Of a stretch of DNA of 5,674 nucleotides, positions 1-4,666 are shown piece by piece. Position numbers and translations under genes: made by a program. Where the stretch lies: the NCBI GenBank assembly GCA_947177105.1, contig CAMWTF010000183.1, positions 1 through 5,674 on the forward strand, in the 5' to 3' direction. The number at the start of each line of letters is the position of its first letter. The stretch's first letter is position 1. Origin of the DNA: an uncultured Lachnospiraceae bacterium (GTDB taxonomy: Bacteria > Bacillota > Clostridia > Lachnospirales > Lachnospiraceae). The notes under the pieces are model-generated. The model was not told where the DNA came from, ran no database searches, and worked only from the letters and a program-made list of their open reading frames with translations.

Positions 1-1
1 C

Positions 2-235
2 CTACGCCCCCGGACTCATGACGCCGCCTTCCCTCCCAGCAAAATATGCCTCCTGTATTCTGGCGATAATTGCTCCCTCATGATGCCTCTGAAATACAGT
101 GATCTCGTGGCCGCCCGGCTGACCCTTCTGTGCAATCATGCGTTCCAGATAAGCGTAGTCCTGGGTCCCGTATACGCTTTTCTCACGTATCCCAAGAAAA
201 TTAATATTGGGACCGTTTATCACTAAAATCTTCAT
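2..235 (-). CDS. aroQ: 3-dehydroquinate dehydratase, type II (N-terminal part, interrupted by an in-frame stop at the window edge)
   Basis: Type II dehydroquinases dehydrate 3-dehydroquinate to 3-dehydroshikimate, the third step of the cytoplasmic shikimate pathway. The N-terminus is typical: the GPN-x-N-x-LG-x-RE motif at residues 8-18, with Arg17 and Tyr22 at the usual active-site positions. The ATG at 233-235 is chosen because AGGAGG lies 7 nt upstream and the family starts MKILVINGPN; an upstream in-frame ATG at 322 would add 29 unrelated residues. Only 77 codons are present (family about 140-150), then TAG at 2-4, exactly where the Tyr of the conserved NPGAYTH motif is expected. The Asn of that motif is Ser74, and the usual SNHEG is RHHEG (50-54). 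Either the gene is decaying or the contig end is misread; I favour misreading. It is the last visible gene of the yqeG-aroE-aroK operon, 74 nt after aroK. Identity is confident; integrity is not. Confidence 0.85.
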   Translation of the reverse strand: MKILVINGPNINFLGIREKSVYGTQDYAYLERMIAQKGQPGGHEITVFQRHHEGAIIARIQEAYFAGREGGVMSPGA

Positions 236-242
236 ATTGACG

Positions 243-248
243 CCTCCT
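243..248 (-). promoter_or_regulatory. Ribosome binding site deciding the aroQ start
   Basis: The minus strand reads AGGAGG here, a perfect Shine-Dalgarno core 7 nt before the ATG at 233-235. It fixes the start at MKILVINGPN and rules out the longer in-frame reading from 322. Confidence 0.85.
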
Positions 249-249
249 A

Positions 250-293
250 TTTTGAGTTCCGTACCATCCGGGCAGCTGCTGTTTTGAGTTCCG
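250..293. repeat. Pair of 12-bp direct repeats in the aroK-aroQ spacer
   Basis: The 12-mer ttttgagttccg occurs at 250-261 and again at 282-293, 32 bp apart start to start. The flanks are similar as well (minus strand CAG versus TAG just downstream, CCGG upstream), so this may be an old tandem duplication of about 32 bp. An 8-bp inverted repeat (265-272 with 300-307) covers part of the same spacer. The second copy, in transcript order, sits directly against the aroQ ribosome binding site. No function is evident. Confidence 0.6.
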
Positions 294-309
294 CATCTCC
301 CCGGATGCT

Positions 310-831
310 TTATCTGACGCACCTCGCGATGCGCTCCACCACCTGTTCCGCCGTCATCTCGTCCACGTCCAGGACCACATCCGCCGTCTCTATGTAAGCT
401 TGCTCACGCTCCGCCATCAGCCTGCGGATTTTTCCCAGGGGATCCTCCCCCTGCAGAAGCGGCCTGGTAGTGTCGTCCTTCAGCCGCTCGTATACGGTCT
501 CCGGCCGGGTGCGCAGATACACCACCGTCCCCAGCTTTTTCAGCAGGGGGCGGTTGACGGCCCTGACCGGTGTGCCGCCGCCCACCGAGTAGATTCGCTG
601 CCCCTTTTTCTCCGCCAGCTTCTCCAAAAGCTCCGTCTCCATCTGCCGGAATGCCTCCTCGCCCTCCTGGGCAAAAATATCGCTGATGCTTTTCCCGGCC
701 CTGGCCTCTATCAGCTTGTCCGTATCCTCCAGGGCATACCGCAGCTGATAAGACAGCCGGATACCCATGGTGGATTTCCCGCTGCCCATGAATCCAATCA
801 GCACCACATTGCCGCCCGGCTCTTTTCCCAT
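310..831 (-). CDS. aroK: Shikimate kinase
   Basis: Phosphorylates the 3-hydroxyl of shikimate with ATP, the fifth step of the shikimate pathway, in the cytoplasm. The 173-residue length is normal for a stand-alone enzyme. The Walker A loop GFMGSGKST is at 13-21. The shikimate-binding Asp-x-Asp segment is EDTD at 35-38, the FR pair is at 61-62, the GGG motif at 84-86, the LID arginine in TTRPLL at 121-126, and the C-terminal R-x-x-Y motif begins at Arg142. All expected binding residues are present, so the enzyme looks functional. The ATG at 829-831 has a G-rich Shine-Dalgarno-like run (GGGGGT, 839-844) 7 nt upstream. The aroE stop lies only 19 nt away, consistent with one transcript. A long antiparallel open frame overlaps it and is a shadow. 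Confidence 0.96.
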   Translation of the reverse strand: MGKEPGGNVVLIGFMGSGKSTMGIRLSYQLRYALEDTDKLIEARAGKSISDIFAQEGEEAFRQMETELLEKLAEKKGQRIYSVGGGTPVRAVNRPLLKKLGTVVYLRTRPETVYERLKDDTTRPLLQGEDPLGKIRRLMAEREQAYIETADVVLDVDEMTAEQVVERIARCVR

Positions 832-850
832 AAGTCATACCCCCGTTCCA

Positions 851-1720
851 TCACTGCCCCAGAGCCTGCATCATCATCCGGCACAGTTCGTCCGCCGTAC
901 TCTGATTAACGCAAGTCCCCGTCCAGAGTTCAAAGGCGATGATTCCCTGGTACACCAGCATCCGGGCCCCATTGTAGGCACGGCCTCCGCCGCTCTTTGT
1001 CAATTTCATAAAGCGGGTCACTCCCGGATTAAAGATCAGATCATATCCAATCTCCACATGCCGGTAAAATTCCGGATCTTCTATAGGCGCATCCTCCACA
1101 TGGGGATGCATACCCGCGCTGGTAGCCTGGACCACCAGCCAGTCCTCTCCCCCAATCCGCCCATAGTCCTCCAGCGCATAGGCCCTGGCAAAGGATTTTC
1201 CGGCCATCATGTTGACCTCCTGGGCTACCGCCTGGGCTTTGTCCTCTGTGCGGTTCAAGATATGTACTCCTGCGGCCCCCCGCTCCAGCAGCATCACCGC
1301 TACCGCCCGGGCCACGCCGCCGGCCCCCAGGATCACCACGTCCCGCCCGGCGATCTTCACGCCGTCCTGCTGCATGGCCCGGTATAGTCCGGGCATGTCC
1401 GTGTTATAGCCCTTGTACCCCCCCTGACAGCGCACCAGGGTATTCACCGCCCCGATCCGCTCCGCCAGCGGGTCTATCTCCGCCAGATAAGCGACCACAT
1501 CGCTTTTATAGGGAACCGTCACATTCAGCCCCAGAAAATCCAGCGCCAGCGCCCCCCGCACGGCTGCCCCCAGATCGCCCTTGGCCACCGGAAAAGGCAG
1601 ATAGACCAGGTTCTGCCCTGTAGCCTGGGCCATATGGTTCTGTATCAGCGGGGACAGGGTGTGGGCCACAGGGTTGCCGATGAGTCCGCAGGTTCTGGTA
1701 TGTCCGTCTGGTGTGTGCAT
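851..1720 (-). CDS. aroE: Shikimate dehydrogenase (NADP+)
   Basis: Reduces 3-dehydroshikimate to shikimate with NADPH, the fourth pathway step. From the ATG at 1718-1720 it has 289 residues, typical for AroE. Motifs in order are the substrate-binding AHTLSP segment (19-24; the first of the usual two serines is Thr), NVTVPYK with the catalytic Lys72, IGAVNT (89-94), the catalytic Asp108 in NTD, the Rossmann loop GAGGVA (132-137), the NADP-phosphate-recognising NRT (156-158), a variant of NATPxGM reading ATSAGM (199-204), and MLVYQG with Gln258 near the C-terminus. All catalytic residues are present. A GTG at 1727-1729 could start three codons earlier, but the Shine-Dalgarno GAGGTGG overlaps that GTG and is well spaced for the ATG. 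The yqeG stop is only 15 nt upstream. Confidence 0.95.
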   Translation of the reverse strand: MHTPDGHTRTCGLIGNPVAHTLSPLIQNHMAQATGQNLVYLPFPVAKGDLGAAVRGALALDFLGLNVTVPYKSDVVAYLAEIDPLAERIGAVNTLVRCQGGYKGYNTDMPGLYRAMQQDGVKIAGRDVVILGAGGVARAVAVMLLERGAAGVHILNRTEDKAQAVAQEVNMMAGKSFARAYALEDYGRIGGEDWLVVQATSAGMHPHVEDAPIEDPEFYRHVEIGYDLIFNPGVTRFMKLTKSGGGRAYNGARMLVYQGIIAFELWTGTCVNQSTADELCRMMMQALGQ

Positions 1721-1725
1721 ATCGT

Positions 1726-1732
1726 CCACCTC
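1726..1732 (-). promoter_or_regulatory. Ribosome binding site deciding the aroE start
   Basis: The minus strand reads GAGGTGG, 5 nt before the ATG at 1718-1720. The alternative GTG codon lies inside this Shine-Dalgarno, so the ATG is the better start. Confidence 0.75.
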
Positions 1733-1735
1733 GCT

Positions 1736-2242
1736 TCATTTTTTGTTTGTATTTCTTTTATGGTAAAAATAGAGGACAATCCGCTCCAGCTTTCTCTTTA
1801 ACACGATTTGGATCTCCTCCTTGGGGTGGATGGGGCGGGTCAGATAACTGGTGATTCCCACCCTTTTAGCCCCCCATACATCCGTAAACAGCTGATCCCC
1901 CACAAAAAGGGTGTTGGACCGATCCGTTCCCATCTGCTCCATGGCTTTCAGATAGCCCTCCCGGCCCGGCTTTCCTGCCTTATAGCGATATAAGGAATCT
2001 ACCTGCCTGGCAAAGCTCTTCACCCTGGGCTCCTTATTGTTAGACAGCAGCAGGGTGGCATATCCCATTTCGTGAAGTCGTGCAAACAGGGCCACGGCAC
2101 GTTTATCCGCCGGAGCGCCATGGGGAACCAGCGTATTGTCTATATCAAAAATAATGCCCCGGCAGCCTGTCCGGTACAGTCCCTGGTAATCAATGTCATA
2201 GGCGCTCTCCGCCTCATAATCCGGGTAAAATCTCTCCAGCAT
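1736..2242 (-). CDS. yqeG: YqeG family HAD-IIIA phosphatase
   Basis: A 168-residue HAD-superfamily hydrolase of the YqeG type; the family is predicted to act on a phosphorylated substrate that is not firmly known. Motif I is FDIDNTLVPHG, with nucleophile Asp33 and acid/base Asp35. Motif II is SNN (67-69). A lysine for motif III is available in KAGKP (88-92), and motif IV is GDQLFTD (115-121). No cap insertion or transmembrane segment is visible, so it should be cytosolic; the C-terminus is strongly basic. The ATG at 2240-2242 has GAGGA 9 nt upstream. It is the first gene before aroE, aroK and aroQ. In Bacillus subtilis yqeG also lies near aroE (yqeG-yqeH-aroE), so this linkage is conserved although the GTPase yqeH is absent here. 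Assignment to the family is firm; the substrate is unknown. Confidence 0.92.
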   Translation of the reverse strand: MLERFYPDYEAESAYDIDYQGLYRTGCRGIIFDIDNTLVPHGAPADKRAVALFARLHEMGYATLLLSNNKEPRVKSFARQVDSLYRYKAGKPGREGYLKAMEQMGTDRSNTLFVGDQLFTDVWGAKRVGITSYLTRPIHPKEEIQIVLKRKLERIVLYFYHKRNTNKK

Positions 2243-2262
2243 GAATATTTTTCCTCAAAACA

Positions 2263-2287
2263 GGCAGGACCTTCAAGAGGCCCTGCC
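2263..2287 (-). terminator. Terminator-like hairpin between nrdR and yqeG
   Basis: On the minus strand GGCAGGGCC pairs with GGTCCTGCC (nine pairs including one G-U) around a short loop and is followed by TGTTTTGAGG. The U-tract is interrupted, so termination may be partial. On the plus strand the G-U becomes an A-C mismatch, so the stem is better formed in the nrdR/yqeG direction. It could end the ylmC-nrdR transcript or act as an attenuator in the yqeG leader, since the yqeG ribosome binding site (2252-2256) follows directly. Confidence 0.55.
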
Positions 2288-2299
2288 CTGACTCCCTAT

Positions 2300-2353
2300 A
2301 CTCACGAGCGATGAAATTTGCCGCGATGTCCTTGGAAGCTTTCGCTCGTGAGT
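2300..2353. repeat. Perfect 12-bp inverted repeat in the nrdR-yqeG spacer
   Basis: ACTCACGAGCGA (2300-2311) and TCGCTCGTGAGT (2342-2353) are exact reverse complements around a 30-nt loop. No U-tract follows on either strand, so it is not a simple terminator. It could be an RNA structure in the yqeG operon leader, a palindromic intergenic repeat element, or a protein site. Confidence 0.75.
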
Positions 2354-2374
2354 CGGGTTACTTGGCAAGTTTCA
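2312..2374. repeat. Second inverted repeat interleaved with the 2300-2353 repeat
   Basis: TGAAATTTGCC (2312-2322) pairs with GGCAAGTTTCA (2364-2374) over 11 positions with one G-T/U wobble. One arm lies inside the loop of the 2300-2353 repeat and the other outside it. In RNA the two stems would be a pseudoknot or mutually exclusive folds. The left arms of both repeats abut with no gap. Confidence 0.55.
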
Positions 2375-2383
2375 GCGACCGTC

Positions 2384-2412
2384 AGTATAAGTTATTCCAA
2401 CACCTTTTTCAG
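2384..2412 (-). promoter_or_regulatory. Possible promoter for the yqeG-aro operon
   Basis: The minus strand shows CTGAAA (2407-2412), a 17-nt spacer and TATACT (2384-2389), overlapping the end of nrdR. The -35 matches the consensus at four of six positions and the -10 at five of six. If used, the yqeG transcript would begin near 2377 and carry a structured leader of about 135 nt. Low certainty. Confidence 0.3.
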
Positions 2413-2841
2413 TTCATCCATAAAGGTATTCACATCCTTAAATTCCCTGTACACGGAGGCAAAACGCACGTAGGCCACCGCATCCAGGTCTTTTAGCTTG
2501 TTCATCACCAGCTCACCGATGACCTGGCTGGAAATCTCTTTCTCCTCCCGGTTGGAGACCTCATTCTCCACCTCGTCCACCAGGCCGGTGATGGCCTGGG
2601 CGCTGACAGGGCGCTTATGGCAGGCCCGCAGTACGCCGCCCTCTATCTTGGAACGGTCATAGGTTTCCCGGTTATCATCCTTTTTAATGATGATGAGCGG
2701 AATCGTCTCCACCTTCTCATAGGTGGTAAATCTCTTCCCGCACTCGTCGCACACCCTGCGCCGTCTGATGGAATTGTTGTCCTCCGCCGGGCGGGAGTCA
2801 ATCACGCGGGTATTTTCATGGCTGCAAAATGGACATTTCAT
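2392..2841 (-). CDS. nrdR: Transcriptional repressor NrdR
   Basis: NrdR is a zinc-ribbon/ATP-cone repressor that senses dATP/ATP and shuts down ribonucleotide reductase genes. The protein has 149 residues, the family norm. The zinc ribbon comes first (Cys3-x-x-Cys6 and Cys31-x-x-Cys34), with the basic RRRR patch (26-29) before the second knuckle. The ATP-cone follows from about residue 49 (PLIIIKKDDNRETYDRSKI) to about 139. The start at 2839-2841 is set by AAGGAG 7 nt upstream and by the invariant MKCPFC N-terminus; a longer in-frame reading to 2883 would run through the leader hairpin. No nrd gene is in the window, so its targets lie elsewhere. It follows ylmC with an 85-nt gap that contains its own consensus promoter and two inverted repeats. 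Confidence 0.97.
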   Translation of the reverse strand: MKCPFCSHENTRVIDSRPAEDNNSIRRRRVCDECGKRFTTYEKVETIPLIIIKKDDNRETYDRSKIEGGVLRACHKRPVSAQAITGLVDEVENEVSNREEKEISSQVIGELVMNKLKDLDAVAYVRFASVYREFKDVNTFMDELKKVLE

Positions 2842-2848
2842 TTTGTTT

Positions 2849-2854
2849 CTCCTT
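2849..2854 (-). promoter_or_regulatory. Ribosome binding site deciding the nrdR start
   Basis: The minus strand reads AAGGAG 7 nt before the ATG at 2839-2841. It confirms the MKCPFC start and rejects the extended frame beginning at 2883. Confidence 0.85.
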
Positions 2855-2859
2855 ATTCT

Positions 2860-2896
2860 TACAATAGAAGGTCCGCCTGACATATTTTCTATTGTA
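2860..2896. repeat. Perfect 10-bp inverted repeat in the nrdR leader
   Basis: TACAATAGAA (2860-2869) and TTCTATTGTA (2887-2896) are exact reverse complements around a 17-nt loop. In the nrdR transcript this would be a hairpin ending 5 nt before the Shine-Dalgarno. It may be an RNA element controlling translation or a DNA operator. Confidence 0.7.
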
Positions 2897-2898
2897 CG

Positions 2899-2926
2899 GT
2901 ATCTTATGCATTATATTATAAGATAC
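2899..2926. promoter_or_regulatory. Palindromic operator candidate over the nrdR -10 region
   Basis: GTATCTTAT (2899-2907) and ATAAGATAC (2918-2926) are exact reverse complements around a 10-nt AT-rich centre. The palindrome spans the -10 box (2915-2920) and the expected transcription start near 2908 of the promoter described at 2915-2943. There is no U-tract, so a terminator after ylmC is less likely than a repressor site. The sequence does not match the NrdR box consensus as I know it. Confidence 0.55.
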
Positions 2927-2943
2927 TTAGCAGTTAATGTCAA
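2915..2943 (-). promoter_or_regulatory. Consensus sigma-A type promoter for nrdR
   Basis: The minus strand has TTGACA (2938-2943), exactly 17 nt of spacer and TATAAT (2915-2920), a perfect match at both hexamers. The -35 lies inside the last codons of ylmC. Transcription would start near 2908 and give a leader of about 67 nt before nrdR. A second TATAAT at 2910-2915 has a 22-nt spacer to the same -35 and is less likely. Confidence 0.8.
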
Positions 2944-3160
2944 CAAGAATAATGTCCGGGCCAATCTGCCGGATATCCTTGTAGGGGATCGTCACCTCGA
3001 AATCCGGCTTGAAGATGCACAGCAGCTTGCTCCCATCCGTGACCATAATCTTACAGATACAGCCGCTGCACTCATCAAATTCAAAATTTGTCACCTTGCC
3101 CAGCCTGCGGCAATCCCGGATATTGATTACTTCCCTGTCTTTAAAGTCCGAAAAAAGCAT
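2927..3160 (-). CDS. ylmC: YlmC/YmxH family sporulation-associated protein (PRC-barrel type)
   Basis: A 77-residue protein of the small YlmC/YmxH family, a single PRC-barrel-like beta domain often annotated as sporulation-related; the molecular role is not known. Recognition rests on the N-terminal pattern (FSDFKDREVINIRDCRRLG), which resembles the family's start with 'KEVINI.dG..lG', and on the C-terminal strand I-P-Y-K-D-I-x-Q-I-G-x-D-I-I-L-V. There is no signal peptide or membrane segment. Four cysteines are present (17, 31, 34 or thereabouts, and the last residue), with C-S-G-C-I-C in the middle, so metal binding cannot be excluded but is unproven. The ATG at 3158-3160 has GAGGTG 7 nt upstream. 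It is divergent from sigG and upstream of nrdR on the same strand; similar neighbourhoods with sigG and nrdR are known in Clostridia as far as I recall. Confidence 0.85.
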   Translation of the reverse strand: MLFSDFKDREVINIRDCRRLGKVTNFEFDECSGCICKIMVTDGSKLLCIFKPDFEVTIPYKDIRQIGPDIILVDINC

Positions 3161-3188
3161 GATGTTTCACCTCATAGGCCCTTTCCTT

Positions 3189-3217
3189 ATTATATGCCGC
3201 GCCGAGCTTTTTGTTAC
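3189..3217 (-). promoter_or_regulatory. Possible promoter for ylmC
   Basis: The minus strand has GTAACA (3212-3217), a 17-nt spacer and a perfect TATAAT (3189-3194). The -35 matches at four of six positions. The expected start near 3182 leaves a short leader of about 22 nt containing the GAGGTG ribosome binding site (3168-3173). Confidence 0.5.
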
Positions 3218-3346
3218 ACTTTTACTTTTCCTGATTTTGCGGAATATCTGCCGCCGCCTTTGTAAATACTACCAGCATAAGCCTTTACGCAGGATAAAGC
3301 AGAGTGCTGCAAAGATATTTTCTACAGAAAGGCATGGTGCATATAT
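3218..3346. other. Upstream region of sigG, no clear promoter
   Basis: This is the rest of the divergent ylmC-sigG spacer. A forespore-type promoter is expected for sigG. GCATAA at 3275-3280 resembles a SigF/SigG -35 element, but the nearest GG-rich -10-like sequence (GGATAAA, 3292-3298) is too close and is incomplete. The sigG ribosome binding site is weak: AGAAAGG (3326-3332) is 14 nt from the ATG, and GGTG (3336-3339) is 7 nt away. Poor initiation may be part of its control. Confidence 0.4.
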
Positions 3347-4126
3347 ATGGCTCAAGGAAAAGTAGAAATCTGCGGTGTGAACACGGCAAAGCTCCCCCTG
3401 TTGAAGGCGTCGGAAAAAGAAGCCCTCTTTGCCCGAATAGAGGACGGCGATCAGGAGGCACGGGAGAAATACATCGAGGGGAACCTGCGTCTGGTGCTCA
3501 GCGTCATCAAACGTTTCTCCTCCAGCAACGAGAATGTGGACGATCTGTTCCAAATCGGCTGTATCGGCCTGATCAAGGCCATCGACAATTTTGACTCCAG
3601 TCTGAATGTAAAATTTTCCACTTATGCGGTGCCCATGATCATCGGCGAGATCCGTCGGTATCTGCGTGACAACAACAGCATAAGGGTCTCCCGCTCCCTG
3701 AAGGATACGGCCTACAAGGCCATCTACGCCAGGGACACCCTGACCCGCCAGAATTTAAAGGAGCCCACCATCGAGGAGATCGCCGCAGAGGTGGGCATCT
3801 CCAAGGAGGATATCGTCTACGCCATGGACGCCATCCAGAACCCCATGAGCCTCTATGAGCCCATCTACACCGACGGCGGGGACACGCTGTACGTAATGGA
3901 TCAGATCAGTGACAAAAAAAATAAGGAAGAGAACTGGGTGGAACATCTCTCCCTCAGCGAGGCCATGAAGCGCCTGGGGCCCCGTGAGTATGAGATCATC
4001 TCTCTGCGCTTTTTCTCCGGCAAAACCCAGATGGAGGTGGCGGACATGATCGGCATATCCCAGGCCCAGGTCTCCCGGCTGGAAAAAAATGCCTTAAAGA
4101 CCATGCGCGCCTATCTGTCGGCCTGA
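3347..4126 (+). CDS. sigG: RNA polymerase sporulation sigma factor SigG (forespore)
   Basis: SigG directs late forespore transcription after engulfment. The 259-residue protein follows the Bacillus subtilis SigG pattern closely from its first residues: KVEICGVNTAKLPLLK at 5-20 is the diagnostic SigG N-terminus. Region 2 spans about 42-108, with NLRLVLSVI, the core-binding DDLFQIGCIGLIKAIDNFD (65-83) and FSTYAVPMIIGEIRRYLRD. Region 3 spans about 116-180, including SLYEPIYTDGGD. Region 4 spans about 203-256, with the helix-turn-helix TQMEVADMIGISQAQVSRLE at 227-246. It looks complete and functional. The ATG at 3347 is fixed by homology; an ATG at 3334 is out of frame. The usual partners spoIIGA and sigE are not adjacent; the gene stands alone, divergent from ylmC and convergent with the flagellin pair. 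The Shine-Dalgarno is weak. Confidence 0.97.
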   Translation: MAQGKVEICGVNTAKLPLLKASEKEALFARIEDGDQEAREKYIEGNLRLVLSVIKRFSSSNENVDDLFQIGCIGLIKAIDNFDSSLNVKFSTYAVPMIIGEIRRYLRDNNSIRVSRSLKDTAYKAIYARDTLTRQNLKEPTIEEIAAEVGISKEDIVYAMDAIQNPMSLYEPIYTDGGDTLYVMDQISDKKNKEENWVEHLSLSEAMKRLGPREYEIISLRFFSGKTQMEVADMIGISQAQVSRLEKNALKTMRAYLSA

Positions 4127-4160
4127 GAATATTGCCGGCTGCTTCTCCAATAAATAAAAG

Positions 4161-4196
4161 TCCCGACAGCCCACGGTTATCGTTTTGCTGCCGGGA
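4161..4196 (-). terminator. Hairpin terminator, probably bidirectional, between sigG and the flagellin-operon end
   Basis: TCCCGACAGC (4161-4170) pairs with GCTGCCGGGA (4187-4196) around a 16-nt loop. On the minus strand all ten pairs form (one G-U) and CTTTTATTTATT follows, a good U-rich tail that would end the zinc-ribbon gene transcript. On the plus strand one A-C mismatch remains and the tail is poorer, but it could still end sigG, whose stop is 34 nt upstream. Confidence 0.75.
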
Positions 4197-4215
4197 TAAA
4201 TGTACATAAAAAATT

Positions 4216-4593
4216 TCAATCCCATCGCCCTGTCTCAAATGATTTGAGCATGCTCTTTTTACATATGGGACAGGAAATCCTTGAAGGGGACTTTATGAGC
4301 TTTACCTCTTTTCCACAGTCCGGGCATACGCCGACGTACGATGTATCGCTCTCAAATAATTTCAGCGCCGGAACACTCACAATCCCGGCACAGTTTTTAC
4401 ATACTGCCAACTGAAACGCAAAGTCAAACATCGGCCATTCATTGCGGGCGGCATAATCCTTCAGAATACGCTCTGTGTCTTTTGGGAATAAGGAAGTCAC
4501 ATTTTCCAGAGCCCCATGCTGCATCCCACATCCGGTATGACAGTCCCATGCCGCATTGCAGGACTCACAAAATACCTTGACAATCACGCCCAT
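4216..4593 (-). CDS. Small double zinc-ribbon protein, function unknown
   Basis: A 125-residue cysteine-rich protein I cannot assign a function to. Four CxxC knuckles are visible: Cys9/12, Cys65/68, Cys90/93 (CPDC) and Cys108/111 (CPIC). They suit two zinc ribbons, the first split by a helical stretch of about 50 residues. Just after the first knuckle, Cys18, Cys22 and a G-C-G-M-Q motif (21-25) resemble uncharacterised clostridial proteins with 'C.CG ... G.GM' near the N-terminus and paired CPxC knuckles at the end. There is no signal peptide or membrane segment, so it is presumably cytosolic. The ATG at 4591-4593 has AAGGGAG 9 nt upstream. It follows the flagellin-protease gene by 73 nt with no clear terminator in between, and a terminator follows it, so the two may be one transcript. 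Confidence 0.85.
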   Translation of the reverse strand: MGVIVKVFCESCNAAWDCHTGCGMQHGALENVTSLFPKDTERILKDYAARNEWPMFDFAFQLAVCKNCAGIVSVPALKLFESDTSYVGVCPDCGKEVKLIKSPSRISCPICKKSMLKSFETGRWD

Positions 4594-4666
4594 CTCACTT
4601 CGCTCCCTTCATCCAATCCCTATACTGCCTTCACACTGCTTCCAACGCCTGTTTCCGCTCCCATCG

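Noticed and set aside
236..322. In-frame 29-residue N-terminal extension of AroQ from an ATG at 322
   Set aside because: It overlaps the aroK end, has no homology to the family, and the perfect AGGAGG at 243-248 points to the ATG at 235.
400..1409. Plus-strand open frames of up to about 200 codons opposite aroK and aroE
   Set aside because: They lie antisense to strongly conserved genes, carry no recognisable motifs and reflect the GC-rich codon use of the real genes.
1721..1729. GTG start for aroE three codons upstream
   Set aside because: The GTG lies within the Shine-Dalgarno that serves the ATG at 1718-1720.
2842..2883. Extended NrdR reading starting at 2883
   Set aside because: NrdR begins MKCPFC; the extension reads through the leader hairpin and the ribosome binding site.
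2880..2895. NrdR box upstream of nrdR
   Set aside because: Only a partial match to the palindromic consensus and no second box at the usual spacing; mentioned only as a possibility.
3262..3298. SigF/SigG-type promoter for sigG (GCATAA with GGATAAA)
   Set aside because: The spacing is about 12 nt, shorter than the usual 14-16, and the -10 match is incomplete, so it is not listed as a promoter.
2723..3365. Plus-strand open frames across nrdR, ylmC and the sigG upstream region
   Set aside because: They overlap well-identified minus-strand genes and the promoter region, and show no family pattern.
3304..3594. Plus-strand frame starting near 3334 that overlaps the beginning of sigG
   Set aside because: It is out of frame with SigG, whose homology fixes the reading frame from 3347.
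4594..4666. Terminator between the flagellin-protease gene and the zinc-ribbon gene
   Set aside because: No stem followed by a U-tract is visible; only a repeated GGGAGCG, which is a direct and not an inverted repeat.
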